Origin: JANWVO01 sp037446555 | GTDB taxonomy: Bacteria; Acidobacteriota; Terriglobia; Bryobacterales; Bryobacteraceae | NCBI GenBank assembly: GCA_037446555.1 | Contig: JBBIIK010000001.1 | Coordinates: 124,001 to 188,000 of the forward strand | Direction: 5' to 3' | DNA: 64,000 bases | Shown: positions 28,280 to 36,159 of the stretch, piece by piece | Layout of the letters: each line of letters begins with the position of its first letter | Numbering within the stretch: the stretch's first letter is position 1 | Program-made: the position numbers and the translations under genes | Notes under the pieces: generated by a model | Told to the model about the DNA's origin: nothing | The model's input: only the letters and a program-made list of their open reading frames with translations | Database searches by the model: none

Positions 28280-29140
28280 CTATTGCTTCACCAGCTCCAC
28301 CCGGCGGTTTCGGGCTCTCCCTTCTTCGGTGTCGTTGGAAGCGACCGGGGCCAGCGGTCCCATTCCGGCAGCCTTCAGCCGGTCCGCGGCAATCCCGTGT
28401 TTTCCGCTCAGCTCCCCGACCACCGCATCCGCCCTCTGCTGGGAGAGTTTCAGGTTGTATTCCAGGCCGCCCGCGTTGTCGGTATGCCCCACCACATACA
28501 GCTTCATCGAGGCGTTCTCCCGCAAGGCCTTCGCAATTTCGAGCATCGCTGCTTCGGATTCCGGCTTGATATCCGCCTTGTTGAAGTCGAATTGAATTCC
28601 GTATACCGTCACATGGCCTGCCGTTTGAATTCCCTCCGCCAAAGCCTTCGCGTTTGCCGTCACTTCCTGGGCCATCTCCTGCTTTTCGACCACCGTCAGA
28701 GTGTACCCGCCTCCGTTCCTGTTGATGAATATCCGGACCCAGGCCTCCCTGTTGTTCCTCGCGTACTTGCCATGCAGCTCGCCGCCGCCGATTTGCGTCC
28801 ACGAGTAAGCCGATCCGCCGATGCTCTTGAGTGCATTTTCATAGTTGCGGATGATTTGCCCAGCAGAGGAGGGCGACTGAGAATATTCCTGCTTGACAAG
28901 GTAGCTTAGATAGGTTCTTCTGCCTTCCACGACAGTTTGCTTCTTGCCCTGGAAATCCGGATCGTAAAACTTGTATGAATCAAAGTCGGACGACTTGCAT
29001 TCCAGAATGTAGTAATTGGGCATCCGCGAAAGGAACGGATGATCGGCGCAGCCTTTCGCATCCTGCTGGGCGGGCGCGGGAGCGCTGACCGCAACCGCCA
29101 GCGCCGCCTGCGCAAACAGTCCTCGTATCTCGTGCCGCAT
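28280..29140 (-). CDS. Exported OmpA-family protein
   Basis: 286 residues. The signal peptide (about 1-25, ending APAPAQ) is followed by a 150-residue N-terminal region with a CADHPFLSRMPNYYILEC segment (two cysteines that may pair), and a C-terminal OmpA/MotB-like peptidoglycan-binding domain (about 175-286) with VYGIQFDFNKADI, YVVGHTDNAGG and NRRVELV. It probably tethers the outer membrane or a periplasmic complex to the cell wall. GGAGGA lies 7 bases before the ATG. The 220-base gap after it (28060-28279) shows no gene or clear signal. Confidence 0.88.
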   Translation of the reverse strand: MRHEIRGLFAQAALAVAVSAPAPAQQDAKGCADHPFLSRMPNYYILECKSSDFDSYKFYDPDFQGKKQTVVEGRRTYLSYLVKQEYSQSPSSAGQIIRNYENALKSIGGSAYSWTQIGGGELHGKYARNNREAWVRIFINRNGGGYTLTVVEKQEMAQEVTANAKALAEGIQTAGHVTVYGIQFDFNKADIKPESEAAMLEIAKALRENASMKLYVVGHTDNAGGLEYNLKLSQQRADAVVGELSGKHGIAADRLKAAGMGPLAPVASNDTEEGRARNRRVELVKQ

Positions 29141-29437
29141 TCAGAGTTCCTCCTTCCTGCCGGCCGCCGGCACCGCGAGGCGGTTCGCGCCGTGGGAGTC
29201 CGGCGCCGCACAGCCAGAGCCTACGCCCAGGGCCATTGCGCCGTCAACGCCGCTGCCTTTGCGCACGGTGCTCGCACGATCCTGCTTGCGGGATGGGGAG
29301 CGGCCGGGGGTACGGGCGCCGGACTCGCGGCTCCCCCGGACTGCAACAGTGCTACGGCGGCAGGCGCCGCTGGCCATGCGGCTGCGGTGGCAAGCGGCCT
29401 CCGTCGTCAGCCGGCGGCACGGTATCCTGTCGTGGGA
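29141..29437. other. 297-base intergenic stretch
   Basis: This lies between the divergent OmpA-like and TrmH-like genes. Both frames that stay open here encode arginine- and serine-rich low-complexity sequence without start signals, so I see no gene. It must hold the promoters of both neighbours: TATCCT at 29423-29428 sits 9 bases before the methylase ATG. Nothing else is recognised. Confidence 0.5.
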
Positions 29438-30811
29438 ATGGCTGGAGAGCGTTTTCCCGTCGCCGTCGTGCTCGACAACATCCGCTCGATGTACAATTCG
29501 GGCGCGTTTTTCCGGACCTGCGATGCAGCCGGCGCCGAAAAGCTGGTGCTCTGCGGCATTACGGCCCACCCGCCACAGCCCGGCGTGGCCAAAACGGCGC
29601 TAGGCGCCGAACGCAGCGTCCCGTGGGCTTACGAGGTCGACACGCTGGTGGCGCTGCGCCTGTTCCGCGCGCGGGGCTACCAGTTGGCCGCCGTCGAAAC
29701 GGCGGAGCCATCGGTCGACCTGTTCGAGTGGCAGCCCCAATGGCCCGTTTGCATCGTCTTCGGCAACGAGGTGGACGGCTTGTCCGGCGCCGTGCTCGAC
29801 GCCTGCGATGTGCGCATCCGGATCCCCATGCGAGGCGCCAAGAACTCGCTGAATGTCGCCACCGCGGGCGGGATTGTTCTCTACGAGCTGCTGCGCAAAT
29901 GGCGCTCCGGTGGGGGTCATATGCTGGCAGTGCTGGCGTACGGTCAATCGGTTGCGTCCCAGGTTGCGCCGGGTAGAGAAGTACGGATCAAAGTAAAGCC
30001 GCTGGGAGTGCGGCAGCCGGAACCCCGGCCGGAGAAGGAAGCAGGCGATGAAGTGGTCGTCCGGAACGACGGGACGATTGTGGCCAGGTCACGGGACCTG
30101 ACTTTCGAGTTTCCGCCGACAAACCGGATGAAACCTGTTCTTCAGGTCACCTACAGCGAGTCCAAAGGCCGCATCGTTTATGTATACCGCCTTGTGAACC
30201 GCGTGGGCGCGGCGGATCCGATTTCGTCGGTTGTGCTGGGCTTTCTGGTCAATGTAGAGGCGAGCGTGCCGCCGCCATGGTTCCTGTCAGCAAGACCTCC
30301 GTCCTCACGGGACTTCTCGGCTGGAATCCTACTGGATCTTTCCGATGATGAGTACGACCGCGGGATCCTGCATGCAGGATCGAGCCTCGGACCCATGGAG
30401 GCCACTTGCGATGGAGCGCCGGGCCTGATCTCCGTGACATACTTCGGTCCGCCACGGCGCCAGCGGCCCGGTGCGCTCACGGATGGACAATTCCTTGATG
30501 CCGCTTCACCGTGGGTCCGGTTCCAGCTGACGCAACTGGACACGGCGGAAAGGCATCAACTCGTGTTGCCCGCCATTGGGCCAGTCGTCCCCATGAAGGA
30601 AGACTCGCCGGAAAGAATCCGGAAAGAGATTCACAATGCTTCCTTGACGCCTGAGCTGGCGCCGCTACAGAAGCTGGTCCGAAGCGCACCACTGCCGCTA
30701 GAGCACGCCGGAATGGAGGCCTGGTTGGCTGAGATGCGGAAGCAACAGCCTCCAGGCATCCTGGCTGAATTTCTTGATGCGATGATTTGGCGGCTCAAGC
30801 GACTGCGCTGA
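29438..30811 (+). CDS. TrmH-family (SPOUT) RNA methyltransferase fused in frame to an uncharacterised C-terminal module
   Basis: 457 residues. Residues 1-158 are a complete compact SpoU/TrmH domain: LDNIRSMYNSGAFFRT (motif 1), IVFGNEVDGLS (motif 2) and IPMRGAKNSLNVATAGG (motif 3, the knot), which 2'-O-methylates tRNA or rRNA with S-adenosylmethionine. Normal homologues stop soon after the final helix LYELLRKW. Here the frame runs on through GGGH into MLAVLAYGQSVASQ (from residue 162, ATG at 29921), which resembles a signal-peptide core, and then about 290 residues of beta-rich sequence with no recognised family. Either a true fusion, two overlapping genes in one frame, or a lost stop codon is possible. 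The start at 29438 matches the family. Confidence 0.7.
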   Translation: MAGERFPVAVVLDNIRSMYNSGAFFRTCDAAGAEKLVLCGITAHPPQPGVAKTALGAERSVPWAYEVDTLVALRLFRARGYQLAAVETAEPSVDLFEWQPQWPVCIVFGNEVDGLSGAVLDACDVRIRIPMRGAKNSLNVATAGGIVLYELLRKWRSGGGHMLAVLAYGQSVASQVAPGREVRIKVKPLGVRQPEPRPEKEAGDEVVVRNDGTIVARSRDLTFEFPPTNRMKPVLQVTYSESKGRIVYVYRLVNRVGAADPISSVVLGFLVNVEASVPPPWFLSARPPSSRDFSAGILLDLSDDEYDRGILHAGSSLGPMEATCDGAPGLISVTYFGPPRRQRPGALTDGQFLDAASPWVRFQLTQLDTAERHQLVLPAIGPVVPMKEDSPERIRKEIHNASLTPELAPLQKLVRSAPLPLEHAGMEAWLAEMRKQQPPGILAEFLDAMIWRLKRLR

Positions 30812-30980
30812 GGCCCGGTGCAGCTGACTGATCGGATGGATTCATCCTTCCTCATACCTCCTGGGCGCTTAGACGCTTCTTCTGACTCAATTGACCCTGT
30901 CAGGCTGTGAGAGGCCAGCTGCAGCCTGGTCCGCGCGTCGGTGACGCCGCCGCGCTGAGTCTGGGGCAAGGATGAATTCT

Positions 30981-31099
30981 CTCCGGCTGCCGCGCCACAC
31001 TCGGGGCCGCCAGCATGCGAGACTTCGCAGATCGTGCAAGGCCCCCGGATTCCAGCTCGGAGACGAAGGGATTGATCTGAGGGAGAGCCCGGCTCAGAT
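30981..31099 (-). ncRNA. Candidate structured RNA downstream of zapA (6S RNA position)
   Basis: Read on the minus strand there is first a hairpin ATCTGAG/CTCAGAT (31075-31099), then a nested rod: CTCCG-A-GCTG paired with CAGC-CGGAG (31053-31062 with 30981-30989), GGGGCC paired with GGCCCC (31040-31045 with 31003-31008), and TGCGA paired with TCGCA around a four-base loop (31016-31029), with asymmetric internal loops between them. A long rod with internal bubbles is the general shape of 6S RNA, and zapA-6S linkage is known in several phyla. I could not confirm a 6S consensus in the bubble or clear ends for the transcript. Confidence 0.25.
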
Positions 31100-31169
31100 T
31101 CAACCGTCGCAACAATGGCGATGGAGAAGGAAACCTCGGGCCGCGATTCTACAACGAACGGAAACTGGT

Positions 31170-31196
31170 CCCGGCGGAGACTCTCTCACCGCCGGG
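31170..31196 (-). terminator. GC-rich hairpin just after zapA
   Basis: CCCGGCGG and CCGCCGGG form an 8-base-pair stem with an 11-base loop, starting 3 bases after the zapA stop on the minus strand. There is no run of T after it, so it may be an attenuator, an mRNA 3'-end stabiliser or the first helix of the downstream RNA-like region rather than a strong intrinsic terminator. Confidence 0.45.
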
Positions 31197-31198
31197 AG

Positions 31199-31507
31199 TC
31201 AGTCCGCGAGAGTGTCCTCTTCATGGAGGAGGGAGGCAAGCCGACGGTCCAGGTCCTCGAGGCGCTGAAGCGTGTGGTCTTGCTCCCGCTGGAGCTGGCG
31301 GAGCTGGTCGGCGAGGTGGAGGCAGGCGAGGACGGCGACACGGGAGGGATCGGCGCCCGACGTGCGGGAGGCGATGCGGTTCATGAGGGAGTCGACGGCC
31401 TCGGCGAGGGCCTCGGTTTCGGCGGGGTCGCCGGAGGTGCGCAGCGAGTATGGCTGCTGAAAGATGGTGACGCGCACCACCTTTTTGTCCGCGCCGGAGT
31501 CTTGCAC
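31199..31507 (-). CDS. zapA: Cell-division protein ZapA
   Basis: 102 residues, the usual ZapA length. The N-terminal globular half (VRVTIFQQPYSLRTSGDPAETEAL in parts) is the dimerisation fold and the C-terminal half is a coiled coil (LADQLRQLQREQDHTLQRLEDL in parts). ZapA binds FtsZ and bundles its filaments at mid-cell. It is the last gene of rpmI-rplT-zapB-like-zapA on the minus strand, 14 bases after the coiled-coil gene, so Z-ring factors appear to be made with two ribosomal proteins. Confidence 0.85.
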   Translation of the reverse strand: MQDSGADKKVVRVTIFQQPYSLRTSGDPAETEALAEAVDSLMNRIASRTSGADPSRVAVLACLHLADQLRQLQREQDHTLQRLEDLDRRLASLLHEEDTLAD

Positions 31508-31521
31508 GCCTGCCTCCCTTC

Positions 31522-31815
31522 TCAGGACTCTGGCAACTCCATTTGTTCGACCTGGTGGAGGAGCGCCTTGATGCGCGAGAACGCTTCGCGCTGGCGGGCG
31601 CGGAGCACCTCGTTCTCCTCGCGCAGGGCGGCAGCCTCCTCACGGGCGGCGCGCGCCTGGTCAAGCGCCTGGTCGCGTTCTTCGGAGAGTGCCTGGAGGC
31701 GCGAGTCGAATTCGGCCTTTTCGCGGGCGAGAGTGGTGAGGCGTTGCGAGATGGCTTCTATGCGGGCCTCGAGCCGCACCAGGACGTCCTCTTCGTCAGC
31801 CGGGATGCCGGTCAT
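31522..31815 (-). CDS. ZapB-like short coiled-coil protein
   Basis: 97 residues. Residues about 12-85 are one continuous coiled coil rich in Glu, Arg, Ala and Leu heptads (VLVRLEARIEAISQRL, then EERDQALDQARAAREEAAALREE in parts), ending QVEQMELPES. Its size, composition and position just upstream of zapA suggest a ZapB-type FtsZ-ring partner, but coiled coils give little sequence identity, so the name is context-based. GGAGGA 8 bases before the ATG at 31815 fixes the start; the longer frame overlaps rplT. Confidence 0.65.
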   Translation of the reverse strand: MTGIPADEEDVLVRLEARIEAISQRLTTLAREKAEFDSRLQALSEERDQALDQARAAREEAAALREENEVLRARQREAFSRIKALLHQVEQMELPES

Positions 31816-31834
31816 GGGAGGGTCCTCCGGGATA

Positions 31835-32191
31835 TCAGGCTTGAGCGGACTTGGCCTTTTCCACGAGCGCAGCGAAGGCGGAGGGCTGGTTGACGGCAAG
31901 GTCGGCGAGGACCTTGCGGTTCAGCTCGACGCCGCACTTCTTGAGCGCGCCGATGAATTTGGAATACGAGAGGCCGTGCGCGCGGCAGGCGGCATTGATG
32001 CGCAGGATCCAGAGGGCGCGGAAATCGCGCTTCTTCCGGCGGCGGCCGACGTAGGCGTAACGGAGCGCCTTTTCGACGGCTTCCTGCGCGGCACGGTACA
32101 GCTTGCTCTTGGTGAGGAAGTAGCCCTTGGCGAGCTTGAGGGTCTTGCGGCGGGAGTCGCGGCGGTTGGTGGATCGTTTGACGCGTGGCAC
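31835..32191 (-). CDS. rplT: 50S ribosomal protein L20
   Basis: 118 residues, standard for bL20. It starts MPRVKRSTNRRDSRRKTLKLAKG in parts and shows the conserved RKKRDFRALWI and RINAACRAHGLSYS segments. It is needed for early 50S assembly, and in other bacteria represses its own operon by binding the leader. It lies 111 bases after rpmI. infC, usually the first gene of this cluster, is absent from the window. Confidence 0.97.
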   Translation of the reverse strand: MPRVKRSTNRRDSRRKTLKLAKGYFLTKSKLYRAAQEAVEKALRYAYVGRRRKKRDFRALWILRINAACRAHGLSYSKFIGALKKCGVELNRKVLADLAVNQPSAFAALVEKAKSAQA

Positions 32192-32302
32192 GTTTGGTTC
32201 TCCTTCTTCGAATCAGGCAAATCCGCAGGCTTCAGAGCCGGGATTGCGGGGCGGCGGCCCGGGCACATGCCGTGGCGCCGGCGCGCACGCCCGTCGGTGA
32301 AA

Positions 32303-32503
32303 TCAATAGGGAATCATCTCCGCGATGCGCGCCTGATCGGCGGGATCGACAATCGTCGCCTGATGGAGGCGGCGCTTGCGCGCCGGACTCTTCGAGGTGA
32401 AGATATGGCGCGCGAAGGCGCGATTCCGCTTGATCTTGCCGGTGGCGGTCTTCTTGAAGCGCTTGGCGGCGCCTTTGTGCGTTTTCAGCTTGAGCTTGGC
32501 CAT
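32303..32503 (-). CDS. rpmI: 50S ribosomal protein L35
   Basis: 66 residues with the L35 signature MAKLKLKTHKGAAKRFKKTATGK in parts and the basic KSPARKRRLHQ region. It is the first gene of the minus-strand rpmI-rplT-zapB-like-zapA group. The leader contains CCCCTC/GAGGGG (32524-32543), a small hairpin 20-40 bases before the start that could take part in L20-type autoregulation; this is speculative. infC is not adjacent, since a plus-strand PEP-CTERM gene occupies the upstream side. Confidence 0.95.
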   Translation of the reverse strand: MAKLKLKTHKGAAKRFKKTATGKIKRNRAFARHIFTSKSPARKRRLHQATIVDPADQARIAEMIPY

Positions 32504-32687
32504 GCAAATGTCCTGTGGAGAATCCCCTCGGCGATCGGAGGGGCAGGCTTACCCTCCAAATTTAGCATACTTGTGGGAGCCGCGGGGGGCCGTCGGTTGG
32601 TGCCGCGCCGAAGGGCGAGGGGTGGGCGGAGTTTCGCTTTTTATTCCCTATTAAGAGAGGGGCAAACAGACGTAGAATAAAGATAGA

Positions 32688-33521
32688 ATGAAATTCTCTC
32701 CATTTCGCCGCCGGCCGGTGATCGTTTGCCTGCTGGCAGCAGCGGCTCTTCTGCCGTGCAGCGGCATCAGCATCTCGGTCTACCTTGCCGCGCCCAACGT
32801 GGTGAGCAGCCCGGTGACGGGCGGAACCGTGCTGAGCGAGAATTTCAGCAGCAGCCCGAACTGGGCGCAGGGGACGTACACTTCCGACCGGACGAGGAGC
32901 ATCGGAACCTTTGATCTTTCGCCGCAGAGCGCGCTGCGGATCCAGAACACAGACCAATACGGCGGCGCGGGCAACAGCGGACGGTATGCGGCGTTCGGGG
33001 CGCAGAGCGGGACGGCCGGAGCGATCACACTGAACCTGACCAATCCGACGTCGTATTTCGGGATGTGGTGGTCCGCGATCGATCCCTACAACGGGGTGAG
33101 CCTGTATGACGGCGGCACGCTGCTGATGCGGATCGGAGGGAGCGACGTGATCAGCCTGATGGGTGTGGCGACGCTGACGGCGCAGAACGGCACGCAGTAT
33201 TCGAGGACCGCCTACCTGGGGAAGCCGGGCACCAGCCCGAAGCAGAACACGGGCGAGTATTACGCATACGTGATGTTCCAGGCGAGCGGGGTGACGTTCA
33301 ACCGGGTGGTGTTCGACAACTCGGGAACCACGGCGACGGGATTCGAGATGGACAATTTCGAGACGCGCACGGGGAGCTTCCTGCTGCCGGGCAGCACCGT
33401 TCTGCTGACGCAGCAGCAGATCACCGCGGTGCCGGAGCCGGGCGCGTGGCTGCCGGCGTGCGCGGGGCTGGCGGCATGCCTCTGGTGGCGCAGGAGGAAG
33501 CGCGCCGCCGGGCGGCAGTAA
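32688..33521 (+). CDS. PEP-CTERM sorting-domain protein
   Basis: 277 residues. It has a signal peptide (about 1-27), a beta-sandwich body rich in Gly, Ser, Thr and Asn with GMWWSAIDPYNGVSLYDGG near 125, and a C-terminal PEP-CTERM tripartite tail: VPEPGAW near 247, a hydrophobic stretch (LPACAGLAACLWW) and RRRKR. Such proteins are recognised by an exosortase and released or anchored at the surface in exopolysaccharide-forming bacteria. No exosortase is in the window. TAGAAT (32673-32678) lies 9 bases before the ATG with no ribosome site, suggesting a leaderless transcript. Confidence 0.88.
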   Translation: MKFSPFRRRPVIVCLLAAAALLPCSGISISVYLAAPNVVSSPVTGGTVLSENFSSSPNWAQGTYTSDRTRSIGTFDLSPQSALRIQNTDQYGGAGNSGRYAAFGAQSGTAGAITLNLTNPTSYFGMWWSAIDPYNGVSLYDGGTLLMRIGGSDVISLMGVATLTAQNGTQYSRTAYLGKPGTSPKQNTGEYYAYVMFQASGVTFNRVVFDNSGTTATGFEMDNFETRTGSFLLPGSTVLLTQQQITAVPEPGAWLPACAGLAACLWWRRRKRAAGRQ

Positions 33522-33663
33522 GAAAACATTTCCTGTCCATTCTGTTTTCAGGCGCGGCAGGCGCAGGCGCGCGGAGAGACGGGCGCCCGCGGCGCAACCG
33601 GTCCGAAGCGCGGGCGCGGCGCAGCCTTCACGGTAGAATAAGAGTGACACCTTCCGCTGGGCT

Positions 33664-34998
33664 ATGAAGCGCTTCTATATCGAGACATTCGGCTGCCAGA
33701 TGAACGTGCATGACTCGGAAAAAGTCATCGGCACGCTCGAAGAGAGGGGCTACGTGCAGGTGCAGACGCCGGAGGAGGCGGATCTGGTGCTGTACAACAC
33801 GTGCAGCATCCGGGACAAGGCGGAGCAGAAGGTTTTCCAGAGACTGAACGAGAACCGGAAGGCGAAGGGCAAGGTGTTCGGGGTTCTGGGGTGCGTGGCG
33901 CAGCAGGAAGGGGAGCGCATTTTCGAAAAAGCGCCTCACGTGCGGCTGGTGGTGGGCTCGGCGAGCTATCCACGGCTGGGCGAACTCCTGGTGCAGATTG
34001 AACAGGGCGGCGATCGTGTTGCGGGTCTGAGCCTGGACACGGAGGCGACCTTCGAGACGCCGGTGACGCGGCGCGACAATCCATACCGGGCTTACATCAC
34101 GATCATCGAGGGCTGCGACAAGGACTGCGCCTACTGCGTGGTGCCATACACGCGTGGGCGAGAGCGAAGCCGGAAGTGGGAATCCGTGCTGGAGGAAGCG
34201 CGGACGCTGGCGGGGATGGGCTACACGGAAATTCAGCTGCTGGGGCAGAACGTGAACAGCTACCGGAATCCAGGCGATCCCACGCGGACGTTTGCGCCGC
34301 TGCTGGAGGCGGTGGCGCAGGTGGAGGGTGTGCGGAGAGTGCGGTTCACGACGTCGCATCCTCGGGACTTCGGGCGCGACATCGTGGAGGTGATCGACCG
34401 CAACGAGACCGTTTGCAACATGGTGCACCTGCCGGTGCAGAGCGGCTCGACGCGGGTGCTGGCGGCGATGCAGCGGCAGTACACCCGGGACGATTATATG
34501 CGGCGGATCGAGTGGCTGAAGGCATCGCCGCGGGACATTTCGCTTTCGACCGACATCATTGTGGGCTTTCCGGGCGAGACAGAGGAGGACTTCGAGCAGA
34601 CGCTGCGGCTGCTGGAGGAGGTGGAATACGACCAGGTTTTCAGCTTCAAATACTCGGTGAGGCCGAACACGCCGGCGGAGCGGATGGGGGATCACATTCC
34701 GGAGCAGGAGAAGTCCCGGAGGCTGGCTGCGCTGCAGGAGAAGCAGCGAGGAATCCAGCTGAGAAGGAACACGGCGATGATCGGGAGGGTGCTGGAAGTG
34801 CTGGTGGAGGGCTACAACAGCGGTACGGGGCAATGGATCGGGCGGACCACGCAGAACCGGGTGCTGAACTTCGTAGCGCAACTGAGAAGAGACGGGAGCG
34901 TGCCGGCGAAGGAAGAATTGTATGGGCGCTACCTGCCGGTGCGGGTGACGCGCGCGGGACCGAACTCGCTTGCGGGCGAGTGTGCTATAGCGGTGTAA
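33664..34998 (+). CDS. miaB: tRNA-2-methylthio-N6-dimethylallyladenosine synthase MiaB
   Basis: 444 residues, normal for MiaB. It methylthiolates i6A37 in tRNAs reading UNN codons. The N-terminal domain has the three auxiliary-cluster cysteines (FGCQMN near 10, NTCSI near 46, LGCVAQQ near 78). The radical-SAM CxxxCxxC motif is GCDKDCAYC near 149-157, and a TRAM domain occupies about 375-440. It is followed 15 bases after its stop by a bifunctional-nuclease-family gene. TAGAAT at 33634-33639 is a possible -10 element. Confidence 0.95.
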   Translation: MKRFYIETFGCQMNVHDSEKVIGTLEERGYVQVQTPEEADLVLYNTCSIRDKAEQKVFQRLNENRKAKGKVFGVLGCVAQQEGERIFEKAPHVRLVVGSASYPRLGELLVQIEQGGDRVAGLSLDTEATFETPVTRRDNPYRAYITIIEGCDKDCAYCVVPYTRGRERSRKWESVLEEARTLAGMGYTEIQLLGQNVNSYRNPGDPTRTFAPLLEAVAQVEGVRRVRFTTSHPRDFGRDIVEVIDRNETVCNMVHLPVQSGSTRVLAAMQRQYTRDDYMRRIEWLKASPRDISLSTDIIVGFPGETEEDFEQTLRLLEEVEYDQVFSFKYSVRPNTPAERMGDHIPEQEKSRRLAALQEKQRGIQLRRNTAMIGRVLEVLVEGYNSGTGQWIGRTTQNRVLNFVAQLRRDGSVPAKEELYGRYLPVRVTRAGPNSLAGECAIAV

Positions 34999-35013
34999 GG
35001 AAGGCGGCGCGAG

Positions 35014-35499
35014 ATGGAAATCGAGATGAAGATCCGGGGTCTGATGATGGACCCGGTGACGAACATGCCCATTGTGATTCTGAAGGACCTCGCGGGGACG
35101 CAGGTGCTTCCCATCTGGGTGGGCATCTACGAGGCGAACGCGATTGCGCTGGAGATCGAGAAAGTGTCGACGCCGCGCCCGATGACGCACGATCTGCTGA
35201 AGAACCTGCTGCTGGGGCTGGAAACGGGCGTGCAAAAGGTGGTGGTGAGCGAGCTGAAGGACGACACGTTCTACGCGGTGATCTGGCTGGAGCGGGACGG
35301 GGATGTGATTTCGATCGATTCGCGCCCGTCGGATGCGCTGGCGCTGGCGCTGCGGGTGGATTGCCCGATTTTTGTCAAAGAAGAAGTATTGAAGAGCAGC
35401 AAGAGCGCGACGGCAATGGCGGAGAAGAGCGGGCACGAAGAGCTGAAGCGGTGGCTGGAAGGGTTGAACGACGAGGATTTCGGCCGCTACAAGATGTAA
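35014..35499 (+). CDS. Bifunctional nuclease family protein (BFN/DUF151)
   Basis: 161 residues. The conserved BFN-domain segments are VILKDLAGTQVLPIWVGIYEANAIA in parts (about 20-46), RPMTHDLLKNLL near 57, TFYAVIWL near 87 and SIDSRPSDALALALR near 100. Plant and some bacterial members show RNase and DNase activity; the bacterial physiological role is not settled. The gene is commonly found next to miaB in this kind of genome, which hints at a link to RNA metabolism. It probably shares the miaB transcript. Confidence 0.88.
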   Translation: MEIEMKIRGLMMDPVTNMPIVILKDLAGTQVLPIWVGIYEANAIALEIEKVSTPRPMTHDLLKNLLLGLETGVQKVVVSELKDDTFYAVIWLERDGDVISIDSRPSDALALALRVDCPIFVKEEVLKSSKSATAMAEKSGHEELKRWLEGLNDEDFGRYKM

Positions 35500-35503
35500 G
35501 GGG

Positions 35504-35821
35504 ATGACCGGGGATACGCTGAAGCGGCTGGAGCGGGTGGCGGAGCTTGGCATCGGACTGGCGCCGGTGGCGGCAATAGCAAGCCATTTCGTGTTCGAGC
35601 GGGGCGGGTATGTGGTGCTGGTGGAGAGGCGGGGAGAAGGATTTGGACGGGCGGGATCGCCGGGGAAGCTGGTGGAGGGGCACGGTTTTGCGGCGCTGGT
35701 GAGGCGGGGCGGATCGGACTGGTGGGTGGCGCACGGAGCGGAGTGGGAGGCGTCGGCGGAGGAGGCGGAGGCGGCGCGCCGACTTTTTACAGATCTTAAA
35801 GCCGCACTGGAAAGCGAATAG
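35504..35821 (+). CDS. Small hypothetical protein
   Basis: 105 residues with no recognised domain. Features seen: an amphipathic N-terminal helix (TLKRLERVAELGIGLAPVAAIASHF in parts), a strand-like VVLVERRG segment and an acidic alanine-rich C-terminal helix. It starts 5 bases after the BFN gene, with GGGG just before the ATG, so it is likely the third gene of the miaB unit. Codon use resembles its neighbours. Function unknown. Confidence 0.55.
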   Translation: MTGDTLKRLERVAELGIGLAPVAAIASHFVFERGGYVVLVERRGEGFGRAGSPGKLVEGHGFAALVRRGGSDWWVAHGAEWEASAEEAEAARRLFTDLKAALESE

Positions 35822-35871
35822 GGCTCTGAAACGTCATAGCAGGTGTGAGGCCTGCTGGCACAGAGCGGACG

Positions 35872-36093
35872 ATGGGGCTCGCACTGCTGAGCGCGGCGGC
35901 CGCGCTGTGGATGTTTGCAGCGGCGCCGGCGCCGGTGCGGCGGCTGCCGTCGACGACGCACAAGTTCGTCTGCTACTTCACCGAGCTGGAGCGGACTCAA
36001 AAGGGGTTGAGCCTGTGGGACCGGCTGACGATCAGCCTGGTGCTGGCGGGGACGGAAAGCGGAGAGCGGTCAGAGGGCCGACCGTTGAGTTGA
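35872..36093 (+). CDS. Small hypothetical protein with N-terminal hydrophobic segment
   Basis: 73 residues from the ATG at 35872 (an in-frame GTG at 35845 is an alternative). Residues 1-20 (MGLALLSAAAALWMFAAAP) could be a signal peptide or a single membrane anchor; the rest has no recognised motif. It ends just before the terminator shared by the convergent TPR gene. There is no homologue I recognise and coding status is uncertain. Confidence 0.35.
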   Translation: MGLALLSAAAALWMFAAAPAPVRRLPSTTHKFVCYFTELERTQKGLSLWDRLTISLVLAGTESGERSEGRPLS

Positions 36094-36100
36094 ATGGCAC

Positions 36101-36130
36101 AAAAAGAGCCGGCCTCCCGGCCGGCCCTTG
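36101..36130 (-). terminator. Rho-independent terminator of the TPR-protein gene
   Basis: On the minus strand GCCGGCC and GGCCGGC form a 7-base-pair stem around a GGGA loop (36108-36125), followed by CTCTTTTT. It sits 30-60 bases after the stop of the TPR gene at 36160, a classic intrinsic terminator arrangement. Confidence 0.8.
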
Positions 36131-36159
36131 TGCATGGAGGCTGTGGGCTCTGGGCCTGG

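Larger units (their letters stand above)
30812..31198. other. 387-base gene-free stretch between convergent genes
   Basis: No open frame here has coding character. It lies immediately downstream of zapA on the minus strand and holds three inverted repeats read as minus-strand RNA: a GC-rich hairpin at 31170-31196, a hairpin at 31075-31099, and a nested rod at 30981-31062. In many bacteria the 6S RNA gene sits directly after zapA. A structured RNA here is therefore plausible but unproven. Confidence 0.5.

Noticed and set aside
26260..28569. 769-codon plus-strand open frame opposite the histidine ammonia-lyase gene
   Set aside because: Shadow frame; the minus strand encodes an intact MIO enzyme with ASG triad.
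33628..36000. 790-codon minus-strand open frame opposite miaB and the bifunctional-nuclease gene
   Set aside because: Antisense shadow: Arg-, His- and Pro-rich translation without motifs, whereas the plus strand encodes clear MiaB.
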